Shown: in pieces, positions 35,364 through 45,183 of the stretch
How the letters are laid out: each line of letters begins with the position of its first letter
How positions within the stretch are numbered: the first letter of the stretch is position 1
Assembly (NCBI GenBank): GCA_027214255.1
Contig: JAPWHL010000013.1
Coordinates: forward strand, 62,001 to 126,000
Source of the DNA: Roseovarius aestuarii
GTDB lineage: Bacteria; Pseudomonadota; Alphaproteobacteria; Rhodobacterales; Rhodobacteraceae
Length of the DNA: 64,000 bases
Reading direction: 5' to 3'
Notes under the pieces: model-generated
Database searches by the model: none
What the model saw: the letters and a program-made list of their open reading frames with translations, nothing else
What the model was told of the DNA's origin: nothing
Translations under genes and position numbers: made by a program

Positions 35364-36461
35364 TTATTTAGCCAACCACGCCTGGAATTTGGCGTCGATG
35401 TCGTCACGGTAGTCAGCCCAGAACTCGTAGTTATAGAGGAACGTGTTCTTTGCGTTTTCCGGATCAGTCGGCATGTGTGGTGCCATCTCGATACCCAGTT
35501 CGGCGTGCTTACCAACCAGTGGGGCCGACGACTTACGTGCAGGGCCATAGCTGATGTAAGCTGCCTGATCGGCCAGACGCTGAGTGTCTGTCGCGAACAT
35601 GATATAGTCCAGAGCAGCCTGCTGACGTTCGGGGCTTAGGCCGGTGGGGATGATCCAACCGTCGATGTCAAACACCTGAGCATCCCACAGCATCGCAACG
35701 GGCTGTTTTTGCTCTTCAATTACGCTGAACAGGCGGCCGTTGTAGGTCGAACCCATAACGATTTCGCCATCGGCCAGCAACTGGGGCGTATCAGCACCAG
35801 CCGACCACCAGATGACCTGGTCCTTGATCGTGTCGAGCTTGGCCAAAGCCTGGTCTTGTCCCTCGGGTGTTGCCAGAACGTCATAGACTTCGTCCTTGGC
35901 GACGCCGTCACACAGCAAGGCCCATTCCATGTTGTTGATCGGACGTTTTTCCAACGAACGTTTGCCAGGATATGCCTCAAGGTCGAACACGTCGCAAACG
36001 TTGCTTGGAGGCGTGTCGCCGACCATATCGGTGCGATACCCGAACGTTGTCGAATAAACGATCTGTGGGATATAGCATTCGGACACAAGAAGATCGCCGA
36101 AATCTTCGCTTGCCTTCGTGCCATCAGGCGCATCGGCCAACATGGTGTCGGGATCGATTTCCAGCGCCAGACCTTCGTCGCACAGGCGGATCGCATCAGC
36201 TGCGACAACGTCGACCACATCCCATGTAACGTTGCCAGCTTCGTTCATCGCACGCAACTTTGCCACGGCTTCAGCCGAGCTGTCATCGTTGATGATCGTC
36301 ACGCCCGTCTTTTCGGTGTATGGCAGGTGATACGCGTTCTGCTGCGATGCAGTGTACGCGCCGCCCCAGCTGACTACAGTCAGTTCTTTGACTTCTGCCG
36401 AAGCCATGCCCGCCATCGCTGTCAGAGCCGTAGTGGCCATCAGAGTTTTGGTCAGTTTCAT
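35364..36461 (-). CDS. Polyamine-type periplasmic binding protein, system 1
   Basis: A 365-residue extracytoplasmic solute-binding protein (SBP_bac family, PotD/PotF-like). A signal peptide (MKLTKTLMATTALTAMAGMASA) precedes EVKELTVVSWGGAYTASQQ. The aromatic/acidic positions typical of the amine pocket are plausible (VTWDVVDVVAAD, VIWWSAGADTPQLL, GSTYNGRLF). GGGAG precedes the ATG. Delivers substrate to the permeases encoded downstream. Confidence 0.92.
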   Translation of the reverse strand: MKLTKTLMATTALTAMAGMASAEVKELTVVSWGGAYTASQQNAYHLPYTEKTGVTIINDDSSAEAVAKLRAMNEAGNVTWDVVDVVAADAIRLCDEGLALEIDPDTMLADAPDGTKASEDFGDLLVSECYIPQIVYSTTFGYRTDMVGDTPPSNVCDVFDLEAYPGKRSLEKRPINNMEWALLCDGVAKDEVYDVLATPEGQDQALAKLDTIKDQVIWWSAGADTPQLLADGEIVMGSTYNGRLFSVIEEQKQPVAMLWDAQVFDIDGWIIPTGLSPERQQAALDYIMFATDTQRLADQAAYISYGPARKSSAPLVGKHAELGIEMAPHMPTDPENAKNTFLYNYEFWADYRDDIDAKFQAWLAK

Positions 36462-36579
36462 TTATAATTCTCCCTACTATGCCCGGTATTTAACTGTGAG
36501 GATCCCGCCACGGGCGATGCGTCTCGATCCCCTGTTCATCCGGCCATGTCAGTTGACTGGCCGTGATTTCACTTAGTGG

Positions 36580-37698
36580 CTATGCATCCAATGCGCGGCA
36601 ATCCTGTGGCAACCAGCCAATTTCAAGCTGCTCGCCCGGTACCAAACGCCTTTGATCAGGTGCGTTACGGGTTTTAACGATAAAATCGTCATTCCCAGCC
36701 ACTCGCAGGCGCGTGCGGAATATGTCGCCCATATAGACGAATTCCAGCACTTCGGCCTTCAACGTGTGAACGCCTTCCTGCAAACGCTTCTTGTCGAACT
36801 CGACCCGCTCGGGGCGAATCGACACTTGGGTGCGCGCGCCAACTTCGCTGACGTTGACGGGCTTACAGTCAATCAAGTCCCCGCCGTCCAGTTGGACAAC
36901 CGCGTGATCACCTTTGATTTCCTTGATAACACCGTGCAGCGTGTTGTTTTCACCGATGAACTGCGCAACAAAACTGTTTTGCGGCTCTTCGTACAGCGTA
37001 TCAGGCGGATCGATCTGCTGAATGCGACCATCGTCGAAAACAGCAACCCGGTCAGACATGGTCAACGCTTCGGTCTGGTCATGCGTGACGTAAACCGTGG
37101 TGATGCCAAGATTGTGCGCCAGATGTGTAATTTCGAACTGCATTTTTTCGCGCAGCTGCTTGTCCAGCGCGCCCAGTGGTTCGTCCATCAAGACCAGCTC
37201 TGGTTCAAAAACCAAGGCACGCGCCAGCGCCACGCGCTGTTGCTGACCGCCTGACAATTGTGCCGGGCGACGCCCGCCAAAGCTGCCCATTTCGACCATG
37301 TCGAGGGCGCGTTTGACCTTCTTCTCGCGCTCGTCCTTACCAATTTTCCGGACTTCCAAAGGAAAGCTCAGATTCTCGGCAATTGTCATGTGCGGAAACA
37401 GCGCATAGTTCTGAAACACCATGCCGATACCGCGTTTGTGCGGCGGAATATTGTTGATCGAAACGCCATCCAACCGGATGTCACCGTGCGTGGCAGTTTC
37501 AAAGCCGGCCAACATCATAAGGCAAGTCGTCTTGCCAGATCCGGACGGGCCCAACATGGTCAGAAATTCGCCGCGTGGAACGGCCAAGTTCAGGTCTTTT
37601 ACAACTAGATTTTCGCCATCATAGCTTTTTTGCACGCGTTCGAATTCAACGAACGCATCGTTTAGGTTTGTGTCGGCCAATTCAGGCTCCCCATTCAT
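36580..37698 (-). CDS. Polyamine-type ABC transporter ATPase (PotA-like), system 1
   Basis: A 372-residue ATPase: Walker A LGPSGSGKTT, signature LSGGQQQRVALARAL, Walker B LVLMDEPLGALD, switch VYVTHDQTEAL, and a C-terminal TOBE-type regulatory domain (VSIRPERVEF...GDIFRTRLRVAG). The ATG at 37698 is preferred to one eight codons upstream because GCAGGG precedes it. First gene of the system 1 operon. Confidence 0.93.
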   Translation of the reverse strand: MNGEPELADTNLNDAFVEFERVQKSYDGENLVVKDLNLAVPRGEFLTMLGPSGSGKTTCLMMLAGFETATHGDIRLDGVSINNIPPHKRGIGMVFQNYALFPHMTIAENLSFPLEVRKIGKDEREKKVKRALDMVEMGSFGGRRPAQLSGGQQQRVALARALVFEPELVLMDEPLGALDKQLREKMQFEITHLAHNLGITTVYVTHDQTEALTMSDRVAVFDDGRIQQIDPPDTLYEEPQNSFVAQFIGENNTLHGVIKEIKGDHAVVQLDGGDLIDCKPVNVSEVGARTQVSIRPERVEFDKKRLQEGVHTLKAEVLEFVYMGDIFRTRLRVAGNDDFIVKTRNAPDQRRLVPGEQLEIGWLPQDCRALDA

Positions 37699-37884
37699 CC
37701 CTGCGGTGCATCTTACGTGCACCCTCTCATACTAGAACGCCAAATTCCTCAGGTTGCAAGCACAGTGCGGTGGTTTTGGCACTGAATACGACATAAAGGT
37801 TTAAGTCTCCGACGACTTGACGTGATTTTACGCGCTTACAGCTCAGTAAAATTTAGACATACTACTTTCAGTTTCTTGGCGAGT

Positions 37885-39255
37885 TCAAGTTAACACTTTC
37901 TTAACCGCCGCCACTGTTTTCGCGACGATCTCGTCCGCTTCTTCCCGATTGAGACAGAACGGCGGGGCAAAGCCCAAAATATCACCCTGAGGCATCGCAC
38001 GCCCGATCACACCACTTTCGGCCAATGCTGCAGCCACCTGAGGGCCGACCTTTTCTGATGCATCGAAAAACACCCTGTCGTTGCGGTCTTTGACGAACTC
38101 AACCGCGCACAACATACCTTCGCCGCGAATGTCACCGACATGGGCGTGATCGCCCAGCGCGGCGCGCATTGTTGTGTTCAGATAGGCACCAATCTCGCGA
38201 TTGTTGGCAATCAGGTTCAAATCATCCAACAGCTTCAGATTCGCAACGCCCGCAGCGGCCCCGATTGGGTGTGCCGAATAGGTCCAGCCATGGCCGATGG
38301 GTCCGTTTTCGTCCGTACCCTGCTCCAGAACCTTCCACATTTTGTCAGAAACGATGCTGCCCGACAGCGGCGCATAGGCGCTGGTCAGGCCCTTGGCGAT
38401 GGTGATCAAATCCGGCTTCATGTCGTAATGATCCGATCCCATCATCGTGCCCAAACGACCGAACCCCGTGACCACCTCGTCGGCGATCAGCAAAATGTCA
38501 TGGCGGTCCAACACCTTCTGAATGGCTGGCCAATATCCAGCCGGCGGCGGAACCAACCCGCCCGTGCCCAACACCGGCTCGCCAATAAAGGCAGCAATCG
38601 TGTCGGCACCTTCACGCTCAATCATTTCTTCCAGTTTGGCAACGCAATGGGCGACGAACTGTTCTTCGGTTTGGTCCAGATCGTCACGGCGATAATAATA
38701 GGGTGCTTCGGTATGGATAACCTGCGCCAACGGCAGGTCGAATTTTTTGTGAAACAGCTCAAGCCCGGTCAACGACCCGGTCATCAAACCCGATCCGTGA
38801 TACCCGCGCCAACGGCTGATGATCTTCTTCTTTTGGGGGCGGCCCAGAATGTTGTTGTAATACCAGATTAGCTTGATGTTGGTTTCGTTCGCGTCACTGC
38901 CGGATTGTCCAAAATACACTTTGGACATGTGGTCGGGTGCGCGGTCCAAAACCATCTTGGCAAGCGTGATGGATGCTTCGGTACCATGCCCAACATAAGC
39001 GTGATAATAGGCAAGCTCATGCGCTTGTTTTGAAATCGCCTCAGCAATCTCGGTACGGCCATAGCCGACGTTAACGCAATACAGGCCTGCAAACGCATCC
39101 AGGTGGCGATTGCCGTCACGATCCTCAATATGACAGCCGGAAGCGCCGGTGATGATCCGGCTGGACATCTCGCCACGCGCAAATTGCGCCAGATGTGTAG
39201 ATGGATGGAAAAAGTTGTCGCGATCCCATTCGGCCAGTTCGTCGTTTCGTAGCAT
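37885..39255 (-). CDS. Class III aminotransferase (putrescine/polyamine:pyruvate type)
   Basis: A 456-residue PLP enzyme. The cofactor Lys lies in [17 protein letters not shown], the PLP Asp in [15 protein letters not shown], and the phosphate-binding segment in [12 protein letters not shown]. The motif [13 protein letters not shown] and the start [12 protein letters not shown] fit omega-amine:pyruvate aminotransferases such as SpuC. It probably converts an imported diamine to an amino-aldehyde. The neighbouring transporter operon and Lrp regulator support an amine substrate. Confidence 0.9.
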   Translation of the reverse strand: MLRNDELAEWDRDNFFHPSTHLAQFARGEMSSRIITGASGCHIEDRDGNRHLDAFAGLYCVNVGYGRTEIAEAISKQAHELAYYHAYVGHGTEASITLAKMVLDRAPDHMSKVYFGQSGSDANETNIKLIWYYNNILGRPQKKKIISRWRGYHGSGLMTGSLTGLELFHKKFDLPLAQVIHTEAPYYYRRDDLDQTEEQFVAHCVAKLEEMIEREGADTIAAFIGEPVLGTGGLVPPPAGYWPAIQKVLDRHDILLIADEVVTGFGRLGTMMGSDHYDMKPDLITIAKGLTSAYAPLSGSIVSDKMWKVLEQGTDENGPIGHGWTYSAHPIGAAAGVANLKLLDDLNLIANNREIGAYLNTTMRAALGDHAHVGDIRGEGMLCAVEFVKDRNDRVFFDASEKVGPQVAAALAESGVIGRAMPQGDILGFAPPFCLNREEADEIVAKTVAAVKKVLT

Positions 39256-39376
39256 GTTATCCCCACGGAAATTCCTGCCCCAAGCGTAAGCCGGAGCCTC
39301 TTGGACAAACCATGCGTCGGAGAGAGCGGGCTATGATCCTGAAATCAAAGCACCTGACAGAAGATTCTTCTGTTCG

Positions 39377-39856
39377 CTAAAGATCCAGCAAAGCGCCGAA
39401 GGGCGGGACTGCGCTGTTCTTGACCGTCTTTGTCACGACATAGGTAAAATACCGCGCAAGACCGATCCGCGCCTCCAGCATATCATCGATCAATCGCTGA
39501 TAGGCGTCGATGTCACGCGTTACGACCTGCAACAGATAGTCATATCCGCCACCCAACGCCCAGCACCCGATCACCTCATCATGGCCCGCCATTGCCGATT
39601 CGAACCGGCGAAAGGCAGCTGCGGTATGATCGCTCAGTTCGACCGTCACAAAGACCTGCACATGCGCGCCCAGTTTTTTCAGGGCGATTCGCGCATGCGT
39701 CCCCTCGATCACACCGGCGGCTTGCAGTTTGCGAACCCGCTCCCAACAGGGGCTTGCCGACAGGCCGACGACTTCGGCCAGTTGGGCATTGGTCATGCGC
39801 CCATCTGTCGCCAGCGCGCGTAAGATTTCAATGTCACGGGCATCCAGACGGATCAT
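39377..39856 (-). CDS. Lrp/AsnC-family transcriptional regulator
   Basis: About 159 residues: helix-turn-helix (MIRLDARDIEILRALATDGRMTNAQLAEVVGLSASPCWERVRKLQAAGVIEG) and RAM domain (VQVFVTVELSDHTAAAFRRFE...VIGCWALGGGYDYLLQVV). Upstream in-frame ATGs at 39892 and 39928 exist but lack family similarity. It lies directly upstream of the aminotransferase on the same strand, so it probably regulates it. Confidence 0.88.
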   Translation of the reverse strand: MIRLDARDIEILRALATDGRMTNAQLAEVVGLSASPCWERVRKLQAAGVIEGTHARIALKKLGAHVQVFVTVELSDHTAAAFRRFESAMAGHDEVIGCWALGGGYDYLLQVVTRDIDAYQRLIDDMLEARIGLARYFTYVVTKTVKNSAVPPFGALLDL

Positions 39857-40044
39857 GCCCGGAAACCCGCTATAACCAAGGAAATCCCCCATGTTGTCAT
39901 TGTCGAGTCCACCCGGATGCTCCAACATTTGTTGCCTGAACGCATTGCGTCAAACTATGACGTGGTCACAGGACAATTCCAACACCGGACCGACAAACAA
40001 TTGGACCCACGTCCTAACAGGGTCGCGGCCAAAACCACGCAGGT

Positions 40045-40578
40045 TTATTGCGTGTCTTTCCACCCTTGCTGGGTCAGTTTGTAAACTTTCCACGGCCCGC
40101 CGCCGCCGCCCAGATCCAATGTGGCGTCATACGCATGTTCTGCGCCCAGTTTCAGGGTGGCGCGTTGTGACCGCAGATTGTTCGGGTCAATGTGAAACCA
40201 AACCTCGGGGTAATGCATAAACGCATGGGTCAACATGAGCCCTTTCACCATCCGATTGGCCGCACCACCCCAATAGGGGCGCGTGAGAAAGGTGAACCCA
40301 ATAGAGATAGTACCCGGCTGATCGGGGGCCGTGTAGTAACGCGAGCAGCCAATAATGTCGCCAGTGGCATCATCGCGCACGGTCAGGGTGCTGGCGCTGG
40401 CCAGAAGCATATCAAAATAGGGCGAGAACACTTGGGGTTTGCACCGTGTTTTTGCGGGGTGCATGGCCCAGATTTCCGGATCGCTTGCCGCACGGGTCAG
40501 ACCCGCGCGATCTGCCTCGACCAGCGGGGTCAGGGTAAAGCCCTGCCCCGCCAGACGTGGTTGAGCGTCGAAACTCAT
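40045..40578 (-). CDS. GNAT-family N-acetyltransferase
   Basis: A 177-residue acetyltransferase. The acetyl-CoA loop region is FTFLTRPYWGGAANRMVKGLMLTHAF (R/Q-x-x-G-x-G/A variant), after strands IIGCSRYY and TISIGFTFL, and before WFHIDPNNLRSQRATLKLGAEHAY. The ATG overlaps the aminotransferase stop (ATGA), so it is coupled to that gene. An amine or amino-acid acetyl acceptor is plausible. Confidence 0.88.
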   Translation of the reverse strand: MSFDAQPRLAGQGFTLTPLVEADRAGLTRAASDPEIWAMHPAKTRCKPQVFSPYFDMLLASASTLTVRDDATGDIIGCSRYYTAPDQPGTISIGFTFLTRPYWGGAANRMVKGLMLTHAFMHYPEVWFHIDPNNLRSQRATLKLGAEHAYDATLDLGGGGGPWKVYKLTQQGWKDTQ

Positions 40579-41972
40579 TTTCCCGATTTCATCAGGCCTT
40601 CTTTTTTGGCTTGCGCGTGGGTCAGATCCAGCGCCTTCCACGCGCGTTCGACCAACGTATCGATTTCGGCATCGCTGATCACCAGCGGTGGCGAGATGAT
40701 CATGCGATCGCCCACATGGCGCATCACCAGACCATTCTGGAAGCAATGCTCGCGGCACATCAGTCCGATATCACCTTCGTTTCCGGCAAAGGAGGCCCGA
40801 TTGGCGGCATCCGGCGTCAGGGGCAAGGTGCCCATCATGCCGATTGTTTTGGCCTCACCGACCAGCGGGTGATCGGCCAGACCGGCCCATTTATCAGCCA
40901 GATAGGCCGCGCTGTGCGATTCCACTCGATCTACGATACCCTCTTCTTCGAGGATGCGCAGATTTTCCAAGGCGACAGCCGCCGAAACCGGATGGCCCGA
41001 ATAGGTATAGCCATGCGCAAACTCGCAATTGTTTATCACCGCCGCGACTTCGTCACAGACAATCGACCCGCCGATAGGTGCGTAACCACTGCTTAGGCCC
41101 TTGGCGATGGTCATGATATGGGGGCGAATGTTGAATGCCTGACTGCCAAACCATTTCCCTGTGCGGCCAAAGCCACAAATCACTTCATCCGCGATCAAAA
41201 GGATGTCGTATTCATCACAGATACGTTGGATCTCGGGCCAGTATGTCGATGGCGGGATGATCACGCCGCCGGCACCCTGAATTGGTTCCGCGATAAAGGC
41301 AGCCACACGGTCAACGCCCAGTTCGTGGATGGCTTTTTCCAACTGACGCGCCCGCCCCAAACCAAATTCCTCGGGGGATTGATCGCCACCCTCGGACCAG
41401 TAATGCGGCTGATCAATGTGGTGAATGTTGGGGATGGGCAATCCGCCTTGCGCATGCATGAACGCCATACCACCCAGACTTCCACTACCAACGGACGAGC
41501 CGTGATAGGCGTTTTTGCGGCTGATAATGATGTTTTTGTTCGGGTGGCCTTTTTCGGCCCAGTACGTGCGCACCATACGAATATTGGTGTCGTTCGCCTC
41601 GGACCCTGAACCGGCATAGAACACGTGGTTCAGATCGCCGGGCGCCAATTCAGCCAGTTTTGCGGCCAACGCAATGGCAGGCACGTGGGTCGTTTGGAAG
41701 AATGTGTTGTAATAGGGCAGTTCCAGCATCTGGCGCGCAGCGGCATCTGCCGGCTCTGTGCGGCCATAGCCAATATTCATGCACCACAAGCCCGCCATGG
41801 CATCCAGATAGTCATTACCGTCGCTATCCGTCAGTGTCACACCATTGGCGCGGGTAATCACGCGCGCACCCTTGGCTTCCAGCTCTACGCCATTGGTAAA
41901 AGGATGCAGATGATGCGCGGCGTCCAGCGCCTGAAGCTCGGCTGTGGGCAGATGATTGGTAATCTTGTTCAT
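40575..41972 (-). CDS. Class III aminotransferase (putrescine/polyamine:pyruvate type), second copy
   Basis: A 465-residue PLP aminotransferase. Key blocks are MAGLWCMNIGYGR, YAGSGSEANDTNIRMVRTYW, LLIADEVICGFGRTG (PLP Asp) and IMTIAKGLSSGYAPIGG (Schiff-base Lys). C-terminal HVGDRMIISPPLVISDAEID is standard. It is only distantly similar to the one at 37885-39255, so not a recent duplicate. Preceded by a GntR regulator on the same strand and followed by a coupled GNAT gene. The substrate is probably a diamine or beta/omega amino acid. Confidence 0.92.
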   Translation of the reverse strand: MNKITNHLPTAELQALDAAHHLHPFTNGVELEAKGARVITRANGVTLTDSDGNDYLDAMAGLWCMNIGYGRTEPADAAARQMLELPYYNTFFQTTHVPAIALAAKLAELAPGDLNHVFYAGSGSEANDTNIRMVRTYWAEKGHPNKNIIISRKNAYHGSSVGSGSLGGMAFMHAQGGLPIPNIHHIDQPHYWSEGGDQSPEEFGLGRARQLEKAIHELGVDRVAAFIAEPIQGAGGVIIPPSTYWPEIQRICDEYDILLIADEVICGFGRTGKWFGSQAFNIRPHIMTIAKGLSSGYAPIGGSIVCDEVAAVINNCEFAHGYTYSGHPVSAAVALENLRILEEEGIVDRVESHSAAYLADKWAGLADHPLVGEAKTIGMMGTLPLTPDAANRASFAGNEGDIGLMCREHCFQNGLVMRHVGDRMIISPPLVISDAEIDTLVERAWKALDLTHAQAKKEGLMKSGK

Positions 41973-42067
41973 GGGCTGGCCTTTCGAAATGCGAAAATTG
42001 GCGGCAAGCGTGCCGGATTGTTGCGGCCAAGAATATGATCAAATTCTTACTTGTCAATCGAATCAGT

Positions 42068-42757
42068 CTATCCCGCAGCCTCCTGAAGCGAGTCACGCAG
42101 CAAGTGCATTCCCTGACGCACATCCTGACAGATCGCTTCGGCAGCAGCGTCAGCATCACCGGCGCGCATGGCATCCAATGCAGTCTTGTGATTATCGGGC
42201 AAGTTCTGCGTTCCCAGCCGCCCGCATAGCACCCGCATCGACGGGCCAAACCGCAGCCAAAGACCTTCTGCAAGGTCCGACAGGATCGGAGACGCCGCAA
42301 GATTATAAAGCGCCAGATGGAATTGGTGGTTCAATTCAAGATAGCCGCGCAAATCACCATCAACGATTGCAGCATCCAGCCGCGTATCCAGCTCGGCCAT
42401 CCCCTCGACGTCATCCGGGGTCGCGTTGGTCAGGGCGCGCCGCATCAGATACGGGTCAAGCCATTCCCTCGCAACGATAATTTCAGAAATATCCGCGGCA
42501 CTCATCAATGGCACGCATACCCGTCTGTTGCCCTGCAATTCCAGCGCCCCTTGCGAAGTCAGGCGGCGGATCGCCTCGCGGACAGGTGTCATGCCTGCAT
42601 CCAGCCGGGTGGTTAGCCCTTGAATGGTCACGGCCTGACCTGGCTTGAGATCGCCATACAGAACCATTTCACGTAGCTGCAAATACACCTGAGCATGCGC
42701 GGGCATTCCCGGTTTGGAGATTTCTGCAGTGCTGAATTCTTGTGCTGTCGGCTTCAT
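42068..42757 (-). CDS. GntR-family transcriptional regulator (FCD type)
   Basis: A 229-residue regulator: winged helix (VYLQLREMVLYGDLKPGQAVTIQGLTTRLDAGMTPVREAIRRLTSQGALEL) and FCD domain (YLELNHQFHLALYNLA metal/ligand segment). Divergent from transporter system 2 and upstream of the aminotransferase. It probably controls one or both. A dyad in the gap may be its site. Confidence 0.9.
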   Translation of the reverse strand: MKPTAQEFSTAEISKPGMPAHAQVYLQLREMVLYGDLKPGQAVTIQGLTTRLDAGMTPVREAIRRLTSQGALELQGNRRVCVPLMSAADISEIIVAREWLDPYLMRRALTNATPDDVEGMAELDTRLDAAIVDGDLRGYLELNHQFHLALYNLAASPILSDLAEGLWLRFGPSMRVLCGRLGTQNLPDNHKTALDAMRAGDADAAAEAICQDVRQGMHLLRDSLQEAAG

Positions 42758-42792
42758 TCCGTGCGGCGCTCCTGTCGGTGTAGGCTTGCGTT

Positions 42793-42839
42793 GCTTGGCA
42801 TTTTAACTGCCCCATGAAAACATTACCATATTGCCAAGC
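42793..42839. promoter_or_regulatory. Possible GntR operator dyad
   Basis: GCTTGGCA at 42793-42800 is matched by its reverse complement TGCCAAGC at 42832-42839. A further partial half (TGGCAAGG) lies near 42860. All are in the 144-base gap between the gntR gene and the divergent binding-protein gene. Assignment to this regulator is inferred from location. Confidence 0.35.
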
Positions 42840-42901
42840 GCCAAAACATGATCAAATGTAATGGCAAGGTGGCTCACCCACCGATCCAAAGGGAGATACG
42901 A

Positions 42902-43987
42902 ATGCAAAAGACGATTCTCAGCGCAACAATCATTGCCGCACTGACCGCCAGTGCCGCGATGGCCGAGGAAGTGCGCGTCTTTAACTGGTCCGACTATATC
43001 GACGAGTCATTGCTGGAAAAGTTCAGCGCCGAAACCGGAATTGACCTGATCTATGACGTTTTCGACAGCAACGAGGTTCTGGAAACCAAGATGCTGGCCG
43101 GCGGATCGGGCTATGACGTGGTCGTGCCAACCGGGACGTTCCTGCAACGTCAAATTAGCGCTGGCGCGTTTCAGAAACTGGACAAATCCAAACTGCCCAA
43201 CATTGCCAACATGTGGCCATTGGTCGAAGCACGGACCGAACAGTATGATCCGGAAAATGCCTATTCCATTAACTACATGTGGGGCACGACCGGCATCGGC
43301 GTGAACGTTGGCAAGGTTCAAGAGGCCTTGGGCGAAGACGCACCGATTACGTCCTTGGATCTGGTGTTCAAACCAGAGAACATGGAAAAGCTGGCCGACT
43401 GCGGCGTTTACTTCTTGGATGCGCCTGCGGAAATGATTCCGATGGCGTTGAAGTTCCTCGGTGAAGACCCCGACAGCCATGATCCCGACGTGATCGCCAA
43501 GGCCGAAGACGTCTTTATGCCGATCCGCCCCTATGTCAAAAAGTTCCATTCAAGCGAGTTCATCAACGCTCTGGCAAATGGCGACATCTGTGTTGCGGTT
43601 GGCTGGTCCGGGGATATCCTGCAGGCGCGTGACCGCGCTGCCGAGGCCGAGAATGGCGTTGAAATCGTTTACAACGCTCCCACCGAAGGTGCACAGATGT
43701 GGTTCGACCAAATGGCGATTCCGGTGGACGCGCCCAACCCGGATGCTGCGCACAAGTTCCTGAACTTTATCATGGATGCTCAAAACGCGGCGGCCGCCTC
43801 GAATTATGTCTATTACGCCAACGGCAACAAGGCATCGCAGGAGTTTCTCATCGAAGACGTTATCGATGATCCTGCCGTCTATCCAGATGAGGCCACGTTG
43901 AACAACCTGTTCACAACAACGCCCTATGAGCCAAAGGTACAGCGGATCGTGACCCGCCTCTGGACCAAGATCAAGTCCGGCACCTAA
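42902..43987 (+). CDS. Putrescine/polyamine-binding protein (PotF-like), system 2
   Basis: A 361-residue periplasmic binding protein with a signal peptide (MQKTILSATIIAALTASAAMA) and the PotF-type mature start EEVRVFNWSDYIDESLLEKF, followed by DVFDSNEVLETKMLAGGSGYDVVVP. VAVGWSGDILQARDRA and QMAIPVDAPNPDAAHKFLNFI are also PotF-like. AGGGAG lies upstream of the ATG at 42902; an in-frame start 18 codons earlier is less likely. Followed by a terminator hairpin. Confidence 0.94.
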   Translation: MQKTILSATIIAALTASAAMAEEVRVFNWSDYIDESLLEKFSAETGIDLIYDVFDSNEVLETKMLAGGSGYDVVVPTGTFLQRQISAGAFQKLDKSKLPNIANMWPLVEARTEQYDPENAYSINYMWGTTGIGVNVGKVQEALGEDAPITSLDLVFKPENMEKLADCGVYFLDAPAEMIPMALKFLGEDPDSHDPDVIAKAEDVFMPIRPYVKKFHSSEFINALANGDICVAVGWSGDILQARDRAAEAENGVEIVYNAPTEGAQMWFDQMAIPVDAPNPDAAHKFLNFIMDAQNAAAASNYVYYANGNKASQEFLIEDVIDDPAVYPDEATLNNLFTTTPYEPKVQRIVTRLWTKIKSGT

Positions 43988-44000
43988 TTCACACCAACCC

Positions 44001-44031
44001 AACCCGCGCAACATGGTTTGCGCGGGTTTTT
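44001..44031 (+). terminator. Rho-independent terminator behind the PotF-like gene
   Basis: AACCCGCGCAA (44001-44011) pairs with TTGCGCGGGTT (44018-44028) and a T-run follows. It sits between the binding protein and the ATPase gene. Partial read-through would give more binding protein than membrane components. Confidence 0.85.
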
Positions 44032-44055
44032 ACATTGACCCCGACGGGAGCAAAG

Positions 44056-45180
44056 ATGAGCCAAACTGTTTTCGCACCGTGGAACGATCCGCAGGCCAAG
44101 CCGCTGATTCAGTTCAAGAACGTCACCAAACGGTTCGGTGATTTCGTAGCAATCGACAACCAGTCTTTTGATATCTATGCGCGGGAATTCTTTGCTCTTT
44201 TAGGCCCGTCGGGATGTGGCAAAACGACCATGATGCGCATGTTGGCCGGGTTTGAAACCCCGACCGAAGGCACTATCCTTTTGGCCGGTCAGGACATCGC
44301 TCCGATCCCCCCCAACAAGCGCGCCGTGAATATGATGTTCCAATCCTATGCGCTGTTCCCGCATCTGTCGGTCTGGGAAAACATCGCTTTCGGATTGAAA
44401 CGCGACAAAGTCGCCAAGGATAAGATCGCCGAACGCGTCGAACAGATGCTGAAACTGACCCGTCTGGAAAAATTCGCCAAACGCAAACCCCATCAGATCT
44501 CGGGCGGGCAACGTCAACGTGTGGCGCTGGCCCGATCACTGGCCAAAGCCCCCAAGCTGTTGTTGCTGGATGAGCCCTTGGGCGCGCTAGATGCCAAGCT
44601 GCGTCAGGAAACGCAGTTTGAACTGATGGATATTCAGGAAACAACCGGAACCACATTCGTGATTGTTACCCATGATCAAGAAGAGGCCATGACCGTCGCC
44701 AGCCGTGTCGCGGTCATGGATCATGGGCGGATCATTCAAGCGGACACGCCCGCCAATATCTATGAAATGCCAAACAGCGTCTATGTGGCCGATTTCATCG
44801 GTGAGGTTACAATCATTGAAGGCCGCGTTACCAAGTCCGGAAACGGGTATGACGTTGCCTTTGCCGAAGGTGCCCCACCTCTGCACGCGGAATCAGACAA
44901 GGTGTTTCAAAACGGGCAATCTTGCCATCTGGCCATTCGCCCAGAAAAGGTGACGGTCAGTGCCGAGCCTCCGCAAGATGCAGCTAATGCCGTGCAGGGC
45001 CGAATTCTGGACATCGCATACCTTGGGAATCTCAGCACGTACCACGTCGAGCTTCCCAGCGGTCAAATTATCAAAGCTCAGACCGCCAACACCCGTCGCT
45101 TGTCTCGCCGCAGTTTCACCTGGGAGGACACCGTATGGCTAAGTTGGACAGCCACGGCTGGCGTCCTTCTGGAGGGATAA
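44056..45180 (+). CDS. Polyamine ABC transporter ATPase (PotG-like), system 2
   Basis: A 374-residue ATPase: Walker A LGPSGCGKTT, signature ISGGQRQRVALARSL, Walker B LLLLDEPLGALD, switch VTHDQEEAM, C-terminal TOBE domain (LAIRPEKVTV...YLGNLSTYHVELPSG). GGGAG precedes the ATG at 44056. Co-transcribed with the two permease genes three bases downstream. Confidence 0.94.
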   Translation: MSQTVFAPWNDPQAKPLIQFKNVTKRFGDFVAIDNQSFDIYAREFFALLGPSGCGKTTMMRMLAGFETPTEGTILLAGQDIAPIPPNKRAVNMMFQSYALFPHLSVWENIAFGLKRDKVAKDKIAERVEQMLKLTRLEKFAKRKPHQISGGQRQRVALARSLAKAPKLLLLDEPLGALDAKLRQETQFELMDIQETTGTTFVIVTHDQEEAMTVASRVAVMDHGRIIQADTPANIYEMPNSVYVADFIGEVTIIEGRVTKSGNGYDVAFAEGAPPLHAESDKVFQNGQSCHLAIRPEKVTVSAEPPQDAANAVQGRILDIAYLGNLSTYHVELPSGQIIKAQTANTRRLSRRSFTWEDTVWLSWTATAGVLLEG

Positions 45181-45183
45181 AGG

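Noticed and set aside
42846..42901. Longer N-terminus for the PotF-like protein
   Set aside because: The 18 extra codons destroy the signal peptide, and AGGGAG supports the ATG at 42902.
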